Origin: JBAXHO01 sp037138855
GTDB taxonomy: Bacteria > Patescibacteriota > Dojkabacteria > B142 > OLB20
Direction of reading: 5' to 3'
Length of the DNA: 36,762 bases
Assembly: GCA_037138855.1 (NCBI GenBank)
Contig: JBAXHO010000014.1
Location: 1-36,762 of the forward strand
Shown: positions 31,544 through 36,762 of the stretch, piece after piece
How the letters are laid out: each line of letters starts with the position of its first letter
Position numbering within the stretch: position 1 is the stretch's first letter
Notes under the pieces: model-generated
The model's database searches: none
What the model saw: only the letters and a program-made list of their open reading frames with translations
Told to the model about the DNA's origin: nothing
Program-made: the position numbers and the translations under genes

Positions 31544-32740
31544 CTAATTCACATATAGCAAAAAGCTCTTCAAATAATCATTTTCCGGATGATAAATATT
31601 CAATGGATGATCAAGTGCCTGGATATGCTTAGTAAGAATGCTGACTTTACGACCAGATTTCAAAGCTGCCTGAAAAATAATCTTTTTGAATAAAGTTTCA
31701 TCGACATGATATGAGCAGGAAGAGGTTAACAATAAACCCTTAGGAGCAATTTTCGCAATTGCTGCAGCATTAATATCACGGTAAGTATAAATCGCTTGAG
31801 GTACGTCCCGTTTAGTCTTAGCGAAAGCAGGTGGATCAAGAATAATGAAATCATAATTCTCTAAATTATTTTCAGCCAGATAGTTTAAGGCATCTCCGCA
31901 AATAAATTCTTTATCATTTACTGGCAGTTTATTGAGAAGATAATTTACTTTAGCACTTGCAATAGCCGGAGCAGAAATATCGAGATTTATTACAGATTTA
32001 GCACCATTAAGTAAGGCATATATGCTCATCGCTCCTGAATATGAAAAGCAGTTAAATATCTGCCTTCCAGGTGCATATTTAGCCACAAGTTGGCGCATCT
32101 CCCGTTGATCTAAAAAGAAAGCTGTCTTCTGTGCTTTTGCCACGTCGACAGAAAATTTAATTTTGTTTTCGAGAAAGGTAGTTTCAGTTTCTGTACCTTC
32201 AAGTAGGCCTGATTGTAAGCCCAAAGCTTCTTGTTTTCTGCTTGGTGAATTAGATTTTTCATAAATTGCTTTGGGTTCATATGCTTTTTTTAATAATTTG
32301 ACAATCAGTGGTTTTAACTTGTCCATTCCTGCAGTTGTACTTTGTATTACCAGAATATCATTATATTTATCGACGATCAGACCTGGTAACAAATCTCCTT
32401 CACTATTGATCACGCGAAAAGCATTAGTAACTTTGGGATCAAAAAGCATTGTTCGTAAATTGATCGCGCCGGTCACTGAAGATATGATTGCTTTATTAGG
32501 ATCCTGGTCGCCAAAGCTGATTATTCTTCCGACGAGTGAAGTGCCATAATTCACGAGGGCATGACCGATTAATTGCTGTTTACTGTCTAGTACTGGGACT
32601 ATTTCACCATTTTCCTGTTTTTCCGGATACGACTCGACAGCACCAGAAAAAATCCAATGATGTCGGGCTAAAACTGGTATTTCTTTGCCTGGTTTGAGAA
32701 CTAGACAATCTTCCACATAGATTTCTGCTGTTTTGGTCAT
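31544..32740 (-). CDS. rlmI: RlmI-type 23S rRNA methyltransferase
   Basis: This is a 398-residue protein with the RlmI layout: an N-terminal PUA domain (LKPGKEIPVLARHHWIFSG), a central EEHEH-like region (GLIVDKYNDILVIQ), and a Rossmann methyltransferase. The methyltransferase has motif I FNCFSYSGAMSIYAL, the acidic NLDIS, motif IV LDPPAFAK and motif VI SSCSYHVD, containing the cysteine used by m5C enzymes. RlmI makes m5C at position 1962 of E. coli 23S rRNA. The same substrate is assumed here, but related proteins of unknown target exist. It appears monocistronic. A heptamer-type repeat begins right after its stop. Confidence 0.8.
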   Translation of the reverse strand: MTKTAEIYVEDCLVLKPGKEIPVLARHHWIFSGAVESYPEKQENGEIVPVLDSKQQLIGHALVNYGTSLVGRIISFGDQDPNKAIISSVTGAINLRTMLFDPKVTNAFRVINSEGDLLPGLIVDKYNDILVIQSTTAGMDKLKPLIVKLLKKAYEPKAIYEKSNSPSRKQEALGLQSGLLEGTETETTFLENKIKFSVDVAKAQKTAFFLDQREMRQLVAKYAPGRQIFNCFSYSGAMSIYALLNGAKSVINLDISAPAIASAKVNYLLNKLPVNDKEFICGDALNYLAENNLENYDFIILDPPAFAKTKRDVPQAIYTYRDINAAAIAKIAPKGLLLTSSCSYHVDETLFKKIIFQAALKSGRKVSILTKHIQALDHPLNIYHPENDYLKSFLLYVN

Positions 32741-32842
32741 GATGCAATAAATTTGAATTTAGAACTCAATTGTAACACGAAGCGGGGAGGAATGGGGAAA
32801 GTAGAAAGATGGAGGGGTTGCAGATCTGCAACCCGTGCTGAA

Positions 32843-32955
32843 AGTAGCAAGTATCTAGTAGGAAAGCGAAGAGACACTTATTGCTAGTTTTAATTCCTGT
32901 CTATCAGCTACTGACTAGGGTCTACAATATCATTCGAGTTTCAAGTTTCGAACGG
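32843..32955. repeat. Short heptamer-type repeats
   Basis: GTAGCAA-GTATCTA-GTAGGAA (about 32843-32863) and TTCGAGT-TTCAAGT-TTCGAAC (about 32934-32954) keep the 7-nt period with different units. They lie between the divergent/convergent ends of the rlmI-like gene and the small membrane protein gene. Confidence 0.5.
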
Positions 32956-32972
32956 CGATTTTCTAGATTCCT

Positions 32973-33275
32973 TTATTCTCCAATTCCCGCGGTCGGGTTA
33001 TTACTGACTAGCAGGGATCCAGCTAAGCTGGCTAGTCCGGCGGTAGCTATCGCAAGCAAGGCTGGTTCCTTAGTAATTAATGCAATTGCTACACCGGCAA
33101 GAGCGAAAATGGCTTCCTCTATATATAATGTTCGGATAGCTCTTATTTCATTATTAGGTGATAATTTCGAATGCGGAATTCTATATTTAATATGAGTGCC
33201 AACAAAAATGCCGACTGGTATGGCTACAGCATTAGTGGCGCATGCTAATTCTAAAGCGAGATTAGGGTTAGACAT
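32973..33275 (-). CDS. Small hypothetical membrane protein (100 aa)
   Basis: This 100-residue protein has hydrophobic segments at about residues 8-27 (LELACATNAVAIPVGIFVG) and 53-90 (two Ala/Gly-rich helices, EEAIFALAGVAIALIT and LLAIATAGLASLAGSLLV). Three short membrane spans are likely, with a polar loop of basic character between the first two. I recognise no family. The opposite strand is also open here but gives a less regular protein, so the minus strand was chosen. It diverges from the Nudix gene at 33374. Confidence 0.5.
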   Translation of the reverse strand: MSNPNLALELACATNAVAIPVGIFVGTHIKYRIPHSKLSPNNEIRAIRTLYIEEAIFALAGVAIALITKEPALLAIATAGLASLAGSLLVSNNPTAGIGE

Positions 33276-33373
33276 TAAATTTAGATGATATATTGAAAGT
33301 TATTATATATAAAGTATTTAATTTTGCCAATTTTTTTTTACAATTGATTCCAAATGACCTAAAATCCATTAAT

Positions 33374-33895
33374 ATGAGCACAGATGAAATTTTACTACAA
33401 GTTGATAGCAATGCTAATCCAATCGGGGAAGTGGCCAGGAAAGTGGCGCATGGTCATCCGGAATTTATTCATGTTCATACTGGTTGTCTGATTTACAATG
33501 CCAATGATGAATTATTATTTCAACAAAGGACAATTACTAAAGAACGTCATCCTAGCTTGTGGACACCAGGAGCTGGTGGGCATGTCAGTGCAGGGATGAC
33601 TCCGGAACAGTGCATTCATCAGGAATTGCTAGAAGAACTAGGCTTTGATACTACACTTATTTTTATTGAAAAATATTTTAGTCAAAATCAGGATGAAGCT
33701 AGATTTGTTTATATCTATTTAGGCAAATATCATGATGAAGCAATCGTGATCGATCCTTTGGAAGTAGAGCAGGTCAAGTTTTTTAATTATCAGCATTTTT
33801 TGAAAATGAAATCTCAGATTACACCTGCCGGAGTTGAATATGCAGAAAAATTTTGGCAGGGAGAACTGGATCAGTGGAAGCGAGACTGTAAGTAA
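33374..33895 (+). CDS. Nudix protein, isopentenyl-diphosphate isomerase-like subgroup
   Basis: This protein has 173 residues from the ATG at 33374; the longer in-frame start at 33293 gives a hydrophobic leader not seen in the family and was rejected. The layout fits the IDI/YfcD Nudix subgroup: VDSNANPIGEVARKVAH, then FIHVHTGCLIYN, LLFQQRTITKERHPSLW, TPGAGGHVSAGM, and QELLEELGF. Two Nudix-box residues differ from consensus: the first Glu is Met, and the Arg before ELLEE is Gln. The three glutamates of the core helix remain. It is either an enzyme with altered metal binding or a binding protein. No mevalonate or MEP gene is nearby to support an isoprenoid role. Confidence 0.75.
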   Translation: MSTDEILLQVDSNANPIGEVARKVAHGHPEFIHVHTGCLIYNANDELLFQQRTITKERHPSLWTPGAGGHVSAGMTPEQCIHQELLEELGFDTTLIFIEKYFSQNQDEARFVYIYLGKYHDEAIVIDPLEVEQVKFFNYQHFLKMKSQITPAGVEYAEKFWQGELDQWKRDCK

Positions 33896-33962
33896 TTATT
33901 ATAAAATTAATGATAATCTCTTTAATTGCATAAATAATTATACAGAGAACACATTAATTTGT

Positions 33963-33968
33963 TATAAT
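33963..33968 (+). promoter_or_regulatory. -10 box of tRNA-Asp
   Basis: TATAAT, with an extended TGT just before it, lies 22 bp upstream of tRNA-Asp. The same TGTTATAAT precedes tRNA-Leu at a similar distance, which supports both calls. Confidence 0.65.
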
Positions 33969-33990
33969 CAATTCGTTCTTTGGAAAAAAT

Positions 33991-34067
33991 GGAGTGGTAG
34001 CTCAACTGGTTAGAGCACTCGCCTGTCACGCGAGAGGTTGCGAGTTCGATCCTCGTCCATTCCGCCA
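33991..34067 (+). tRNA. tRNA-Asp (GTC)
   Basis: The cloverleaf is complete: acceptor GGAGTGG/CCATTCC, D-arm GCTC/GAGC, anticodon stem CTCGC/GCGAG with loop CTGTCAC (anticodon GTC), and T-arm GCGAG TTCGATC CTCGT. G73 is the aspartate discriminator. CCA follows directly (34065-34067), unlike the other tRNAs here. Confidence 0.95.
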
Positions 34068-34128
34068 ATAAAAATCCTCAAAAATTTTTCATAAAAAAAT
34101 TGTTAAAGTTTATAAGCTAAATATTAGG

Positions 34129-34210
34129 CTGGTTAGAGCACTCGCCTGCCTGCCTGACAAGCAAAGCGAAGGCAGGTCACGCGAGAGGTTGCGAGTTCGA
34201 TTTTCGCCAA
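34129..34210 (+). pseudogene. Broken tRNA-Asp copy with a palindrome in its anticodon
   Basis: From CTGGTTAGAGC on, the sequence copies tRNA-Asp through the D-loop and the 5' anticodon strand. A 28-nt palindrome follows (34149-34176), then TCACGCGAGAGGTTGCGAG and the T-loop. The 5' acceptor and D-stem strand are missing and the 3' acceptor is shortened, so it is not a functional tRNA. The insertion falls between anticodon positions 34 (G) and 35 (T). Confidence 0.85.
34149..34176 (+). repeat. CCTG-type palindromic insert, copy 3
   Basis: This 28-nt sequence begins CCTGCCTGAC and ends GAAGGCAGG. Six to seven base pairs close a loop with AAGCAAAGCGAA. The intact tRNA-Asp 150 bp upstream shows the uninterrupted target CCTG/TCAC, so both ends are defined to the base (apart from one CCTG unit of register ambiguity). 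Confidence 0.85.
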
Positions 34211-34248
34211 ATTTCAAATCTTCCAGCGTAGTGTTCTTTAAGAAAACC

Positions 34249-35391
34249 CTATCCCGCAAACTGGTAATGGAGTAAAAAATTTTGATGGAGCAGGCTTTCT
34301 AAGGTAATAACTAATGCCATGATCAGGATCGTTAAAAGTATTATTCCCTGAAAACGTTCTTTGATAAGGCGATTAAGCCATTGGAAATAGAGCAGCAGGG
34401 ATAATGGAATCACTGGTATGAGAAATCTTGCACCAAGGATTAAATCAAGAATCCTGCCTTGAAAAGCACCATTATTGCCAGGAAATGTACTAAAAAAAAG
34501 TATAAACGTAATGATTGTTGCGAGAATCAAATTACGATATTTGAATTTTGTCAGAAAATTACTGATCAACATTCCAGGATAGAGGAGATTAAGTATCAGA
34601 AAATATCTTATTGTCATAAGCGGGACATTGGAGATCACAAACAAACTTTGTTCATGAGAGTAAAAATATCCTGAGCGTAGAGGGTTACCATAGAGATAAT
34701 TATTAATCCAGAAAAAAAATATTATTATCGGTAATGCACCGAGCAAAACTTTGTAGATTAATTGCATATTCTGTTTTATTGAAAATTTTTTAACATTTTG
34801 GAAAAAGAAACCGCCCAGTAAAATAATTAGCAAAATGGCATTTGAATATTTCACTAATACTAGTAATCCTCCTAAAAGACCAATTAAAATGCCATAAAAA
34901 AGTTTTTGTTTATTAAAAAATTTTAATAAATAATAAAAAATAATTAGTACTAATACAGCAGAAAAGGTTTCTGATAGTAATGTTCTGGAAAAATAGATAA
35001 ATGTTGGGAAAAAAGCAAAAAAATAGAGATAAATTTGCTGAATTTTAAAAAATTTTAGTAGTTTTGAAAAATAAATAATTCCAGTTAAAAATGTGAGGAA
35101 TGGAATGATAAAACTGATTCTTTGTGGAAAAGCTGCTGTAGTTGCCAGAAAAAGTGAGGTACCAATATTGTACTTTGGCACACAATAATCTTTCACAGGA
35201 TAAAAGGCTGGCTCATAGGGATGACATTCTTGTCTCAGATTACTATGAATTAAATTTCGGGAATTAGCTAGATAACCATACTCATCAACTGTGGTAAAGG
35301 TTTGGGGAAAGAATGCCAGAAAAAGTATTACTAAAAAAGAAATGGAAATGAGGAGAGAGTATTGATTAAAGAATGAGAAAATTTTTTGCAT
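34249..35391 (-). CDS. GT-C family membrane glycosyltransferase
   Basis: This is a 380-residue polytopic membrane protein with about 9-10 helices. The acidic motif TTVDEYGYLANSRN follows the first helix and matches the catalytic loop of GT-C enzymes. It is shorter than the other GT-C proteins in the window because it lacks the soluble C-terminal domain, ending a few residues after its last helix. It is transcribed alone, between two tRNA genes. Its role is probably surface glycan assembly, with an unknown sugar. Confidence 0.75.
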   Translation of the reverse strand: MQKIFSFFNQYSLLISISFLVILFLAFFPQTFTTVDEYGYLANSRNLIHSNLRQECHPYEPAFYPVKDYCVPKYNIGTSLFLATTAAFPQRISFIIPFLTFLTGIIYFSKLLKFFKIQQIYLYFFAFFPTFIYFSRTLLSETFSAVLVLIIFYYLLKFFNKQKLFYGILIGLLGGLLVLVKYSNAILLIILLGGFFFQNVKKFSIKQNMQLIYKVLLGALPIIIFFFWINNYLYGNPLRSGYFYSHEQSLFVISNVPLMTIRYFLILNLLYPGMLISNFLTKFKYRNLILATIITFILFFSTFPGNNGAFQGRILDLILGARFLIPVIPLSLLLYFQWLNRLIKERFQGIILLTILIMALVITLESLLHQNFLLHYQFAG

Positions 35392-35498
35392 TAAGACATT
35401 ATAATTGAAAACAAATTATTAAAGATAATTTTACATTATGGTCAATATCCGTCAAGCAAATTATATATAGGAACTTTTGCGATCAACTAAATTTCTGT

Positions 35499-35504
35499 TA
35501 TAAT
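35499..35504 (+). promoter_or_regulatory. -10 box of tRNA-Leu
   Basis: TATAAT preceded by TGT (extended -10) lies 20 bp upstream of tRNA-Leu, the same arrangement as at tRNA-Asp. Confidence 0.65.
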
Positions 35505-35524
35505 TTAGATATTCTTTTAAAAAT

Positions 35525-35607
35525 GCCGAGGTGGTGAAATGGTATACACGCTACCTTGAGGTGGTAGTGGGAGAAATCCTGTGCAGGTTCAAGTCCTGTC
35601 CTCGGCA
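35525..35607 (+). tRNA. tRNA-Leu (GAG)
   Basis: This is a class II tRNA of 83 nt: acceptor GCCGAGG/CCTCGGC with A73, anticodon stem CTACC/GGTAG with loop TTGAGGT (anticodon GAG), a long variable arm (GGGAGAAATCC region), and a T-arm around TTCAAGT. CCA is not encoded. Its last bases are the first bases of a 73-nt repeat. Confidence 0.93.
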
Positions 35608-35673
35608 TGTTTGTTAATAAGCGTAGCGAATCTTACAAACATGCACTCCTATACCTTCATGGTATAGGGGGCA
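35601..35673 (+). repeat. 73-nt structured repeat, copy 1 (after tRNA-Leu)
   Basis: The repeat starts within the tRNA-Leu 3' end (CTCGGCA). It contains two perfect hairpins: CATGTTTGT/ACAAACATG around AAGCGTAGCGAA, and CCTATACC/GGTATAGG. Copy 2 at 35838 differs by one base. Confidence 0.85.
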
Positions 35674-35729
35674 TAACGGAGGTGAAGCAAAAGAAACTAT
35701 AAATTGAGCTAGAATACAAAGTAGGTGCT

Positions 35730-35796
35730 CCCGAATCATGACAGATTCGGGACTAACTTGGAGTAAAGCTCACACGGTTCGCAAACTCCAAGTTGA
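35730..35796 (+). repeat. Two perfect hairpins between the 73-nt repeats
   Basis: TCCCGAATC/GATTCGGGA (about 35730-35753), followed at once by AACTTGGAGT/ACTCCAAGTT (about 35756-35795), give strong stems in series. With the hairpins of the flanking repeats, the segment 35608-35910 is almost entirely foldable. No protein frame is convincing here. Confidence 0.6.
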
Positions 35797-35805
35797 GAAG
35801 TCCTG

Positions 35806-35832
35806 CCTGCCTGCCGAAGTGAAACGAAGGCA
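35806..35832 (+). repeat. CCTG-type palindromic insert, copy 4
   Basis: CCTGCCTGCC followed by GAAGTGAAACGAAGGCA lies after a TCCTG that matches the T-arm of tRNA-Leu (TCCTG/TCC). The sequence resumes with TTCTCGGCATG, the tRNA-Leu 3' end. This again is insertion after CTG and before T in tRNA-derived sequence, though here in the T-arm. The 3' stem arm is imperfect. Confidence 0.65.
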
Positions 35833-35837
35833 TGGTT

Positions 35838-35910
35838 CTCGGCATGTTTGTTAATAAGCGTAGCGAATCTTACAAACATGCACTCCTATACTTTCATGGT
35901 ATAGGGGGCA
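35838..35910 (+). repeat. 73-nt structured repeat, copy 2
   Basis: This is a direct repeat of 35601-35673, 237 bp apart, with one base difference in the second hairpin loop. It too begins with the last bases of tRNA-Leu, so the duplication probably included part of the tRNA gene. Confidence 0.85.
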
Positions 35911-35913
35911 GTA

Positions 35914-35967
35914 CGAAAGCGAAGCGAAAGAAATGAAAGAAACGAAAGAAACGAAAGAAACGAAGAA
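35914..35967. repeat. Purine microsatellite (GAAACGAAA type)
   Basis: Short tandem units of GAAAG/GAAAC run for about 50 bp on the + strand after the second 73-nt repeat. This is a simple repeat with no coding sign. Confidence 0.7.
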
Positions 35968-36026
35968 TGGGCAAAATTATTAGGCATAGTCCTCAACATT
36001 CTTTAAGATAATATTCTTTTTTTCTA

Positions 36027-36058
36027 CTTGATACATGATACTTGATACTTGCTACTTA
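36027..36058. repeat. Heptanucleotide repeat array (TACTTGA type)
   Basis: Four to five units of TACTTGA/TACATGA lie in 7-nt register. They are the reverse complement of the AGTATCA-type arrays at 18651 and 27790. They lie just downstream of the partial minus-strand gene. Confidence 0.7.
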
Positions 36059-36071
36059 TCTCCATCACGAC

Positions 36072-36091
36072 TGTCCAAAAGTATTTGGACA
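36072..36091 (+). promoter_or_regulatory. Orphan LexA-type operator
   Basis: TGTCCAAAAGTATTTGGACA is a 20-bp palindrome with one central mismatch. It is followed by ACTACAAAC, as in the two LexA-controlled promoters, but points rightward into the 3' end of a minus-strand gene. No start codon or frame follows at the expected 31 bp. Confidence 0.6.
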
Positions 36092-36115
36092 CTACAAACA
36101 TTTCCCCTTTTTCTT

Positions 36116-36762
36116 TTAACTTGGAGTTGGTTTTTTAATTGCGATGGCTACTGTGATTTGTTGAGATTCGTTAATTGCTTTAGAAAGTTGTCCCCAGACA
36201 AATTCTGCGGTGTTACCACGGATTTCAGTACCGTGAGAAGAGCTAAGTAGTTCAGTATCTGATGGATAAGTTCCTTGTGGTAAGTATTCTTGCTTTAGAA
36301 TGGTTAAGGTTTTTTTAATTAAGTGATTTAGATACTGATCTGACCATTCATCATTGAGATTTGCAGTTTCCAGGTGACTCAATAATTTTTCACCTATTTC
36401 AGGGGTATAATCCTTTGGTAAATATTGTTGAATATACTCTTGATCCAATGGAACCCTTGTTGCATATGTTAAATATTGCACTAGATAATTTTCAAGAAAC
36501 CTTTGTGCAGAGGGTTGTAATTCATTTTTAACTAATAAATCCCAACGTTCAAAAGATTCTATGTCTCCATCATTTGCTAATTGTAAGGTTAAAATATTAT
36601 CTACATTTTTTGTTTCCAAATCAGGAGTTGAGAAAATAGCGATTTTAATATCTTGTTTAGATCCATCTTCGATGGGAAAATTGGATTCAGCTAAACCATT
36701 GAGAATATTTCGGGATAATGGTAATTTCGCGTTGCTAATTTCGCTGAAAAGGTAATAGTGAT
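36116..36762 (-). CDS. Hypothetical protein, partial (runs off the window)
   Basis: The frame is open from 36116 to the window end on the minus strand, at least 214 codons, with no convincing start. A TTG at 36619 is internal to the open frame and is not the start. The visible sequence is soluble and helical with many acidic and aromatic residues (ESFERWDLLVKNELQPSAQR, then YIQQYLPKDYTPEIGEKLL, then TAEFVWGQLSKAI). I recognise no family. The C-terminus ends in a basic-proline tail. It is followed by the orphan LexA-type site and a heptamer array. Confidence 0.6.
   Translation of the reverse strand, partial: HYYLFSEISNAKLPLSRNILNGLAESNFPIEDGSKQDIKIAIFSTPDLETKNVDNILTLQLANDGDIESFERWDLLVKNELQPSAQRFLENYLVQYLTYATRVPLDQEYIQQYLPKDYTPEIGEKLLSHLETANLNDEWSDQYLNHLIKKTLTILKQEYLPQGTYPSDTELLSSSHGTEIRGNTAEFVWGQLSKAINESQQITVAIAIKKPTPS

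Noticed and set aside
32881..33195. Plus-strand frame opposite the small membrane protein
   Set aside because: Both strands are open, but the minus-strand product has a more regular membrane-protein pattern and a shorter distance to a plausible promoter. The plus-strand product is a mix of Ser/Ala/Leu without structure.
34129..34210. tRNA-Asp with an intron in the anticodon loop
   Set aside because: The 5' acceptor and D-stem strand are missing and the 3' end is shortened, so removal of the insert would not give a tRNA.

Overview
The window is AT-rich, densely packed DNA that reads with the standard bacterial code (TGA acts as a stop). Few of the starts I checked have a clear Shine-Dalgarno sequence. 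The gene content suggests a member of the Candidate Phyla Radiation (Patescibacteria): many small hypothetical proteins, several multi-pass GT-C glycosyltransferases, a eukaryotic-type hexokinase relative, short two-component proteins, and no biosynthetic operons. This placement is an inference from style and content; no rRNA or ribosomal protein gene is present to confirm it.

Region 1 (1-11100) is an accessory, defence-type island next to tRNA-His. It opens with the C-terminal part of a large serine recombinase whose 3' end runs through a copy of the 3' half of tRNA-His. A divergent winged-helix regulator and Fic-like protein follow, then an AbiEi/AbiEii-type toxin-antitoxin pair, a Nudix hydrolase and a shortened RhuM-like protein. 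Next is a translationally coupled three-gene operon (10486 down to 4672): a TerB-N/TerB-C protein, a BrxD-like ATPase and an Lhr-like helicase. That is the composition of the Shango anti-phage system, but here the TerB protein carries an N-terminal membrane helix and a receiver domain that has lost its phosphoacceptor aspartate. The island ends at an intact tRNA-His with further tRNA-His fragments on both sides.

Region 2 (11100-17900) holds small hypothetical genes, an ACT-like protein, tRNA-Arg, a GT-C glycosyltransferase, a soluble histidine kinase, an OmpR-type response regulator and a hexokinase-like protein. A 17-bp operator-like sequence occurs in inverted orientation in front of the kinase and in front of the hexokinase.

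Region 3 (17755-27082) is one rightward glycan-assembly cluster: a dolichyl-phosphate-glucose-synthase-like GT2, three GT-C transferases, a GT4, a methyltransferase and a radical SAM/SPASM protein. Several of its genes overlap or nearly touch.

Region 4 (27083-34000) has a LexA-type repressor with a perfect palindromic operator in its own promoter. The same operator-promoter unit, at identical spacing, lies in front of a Nudix gene. The region also contains a membrane-anchored Nudix-like protein, a radical SAM protein with no normal start codon, an RlmI-type rRNA methyltransferase, a small membrane protein and an isomerase-like Nudix protein. Region 5 (33991-36762) has tRNA-Asp, a broken tRNA-Asp copy, a further GT-C transferase, tRNA-Leu, a duplicated hairpin-rich segment and an unidentified partial gene.

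Two repeat systems run through the window. One is a set of short palindromes with a (CCTG)n start, inserted after CTG or TTG and before T in tRNA-derived sequence; in the tRNA-His and tRNA-Asp copies this is between anticodon positions 34 and 35. The other is a set of tandem repeats with a strict 7-nt unit in intergenic DNA, several of which begin at a stop codon.
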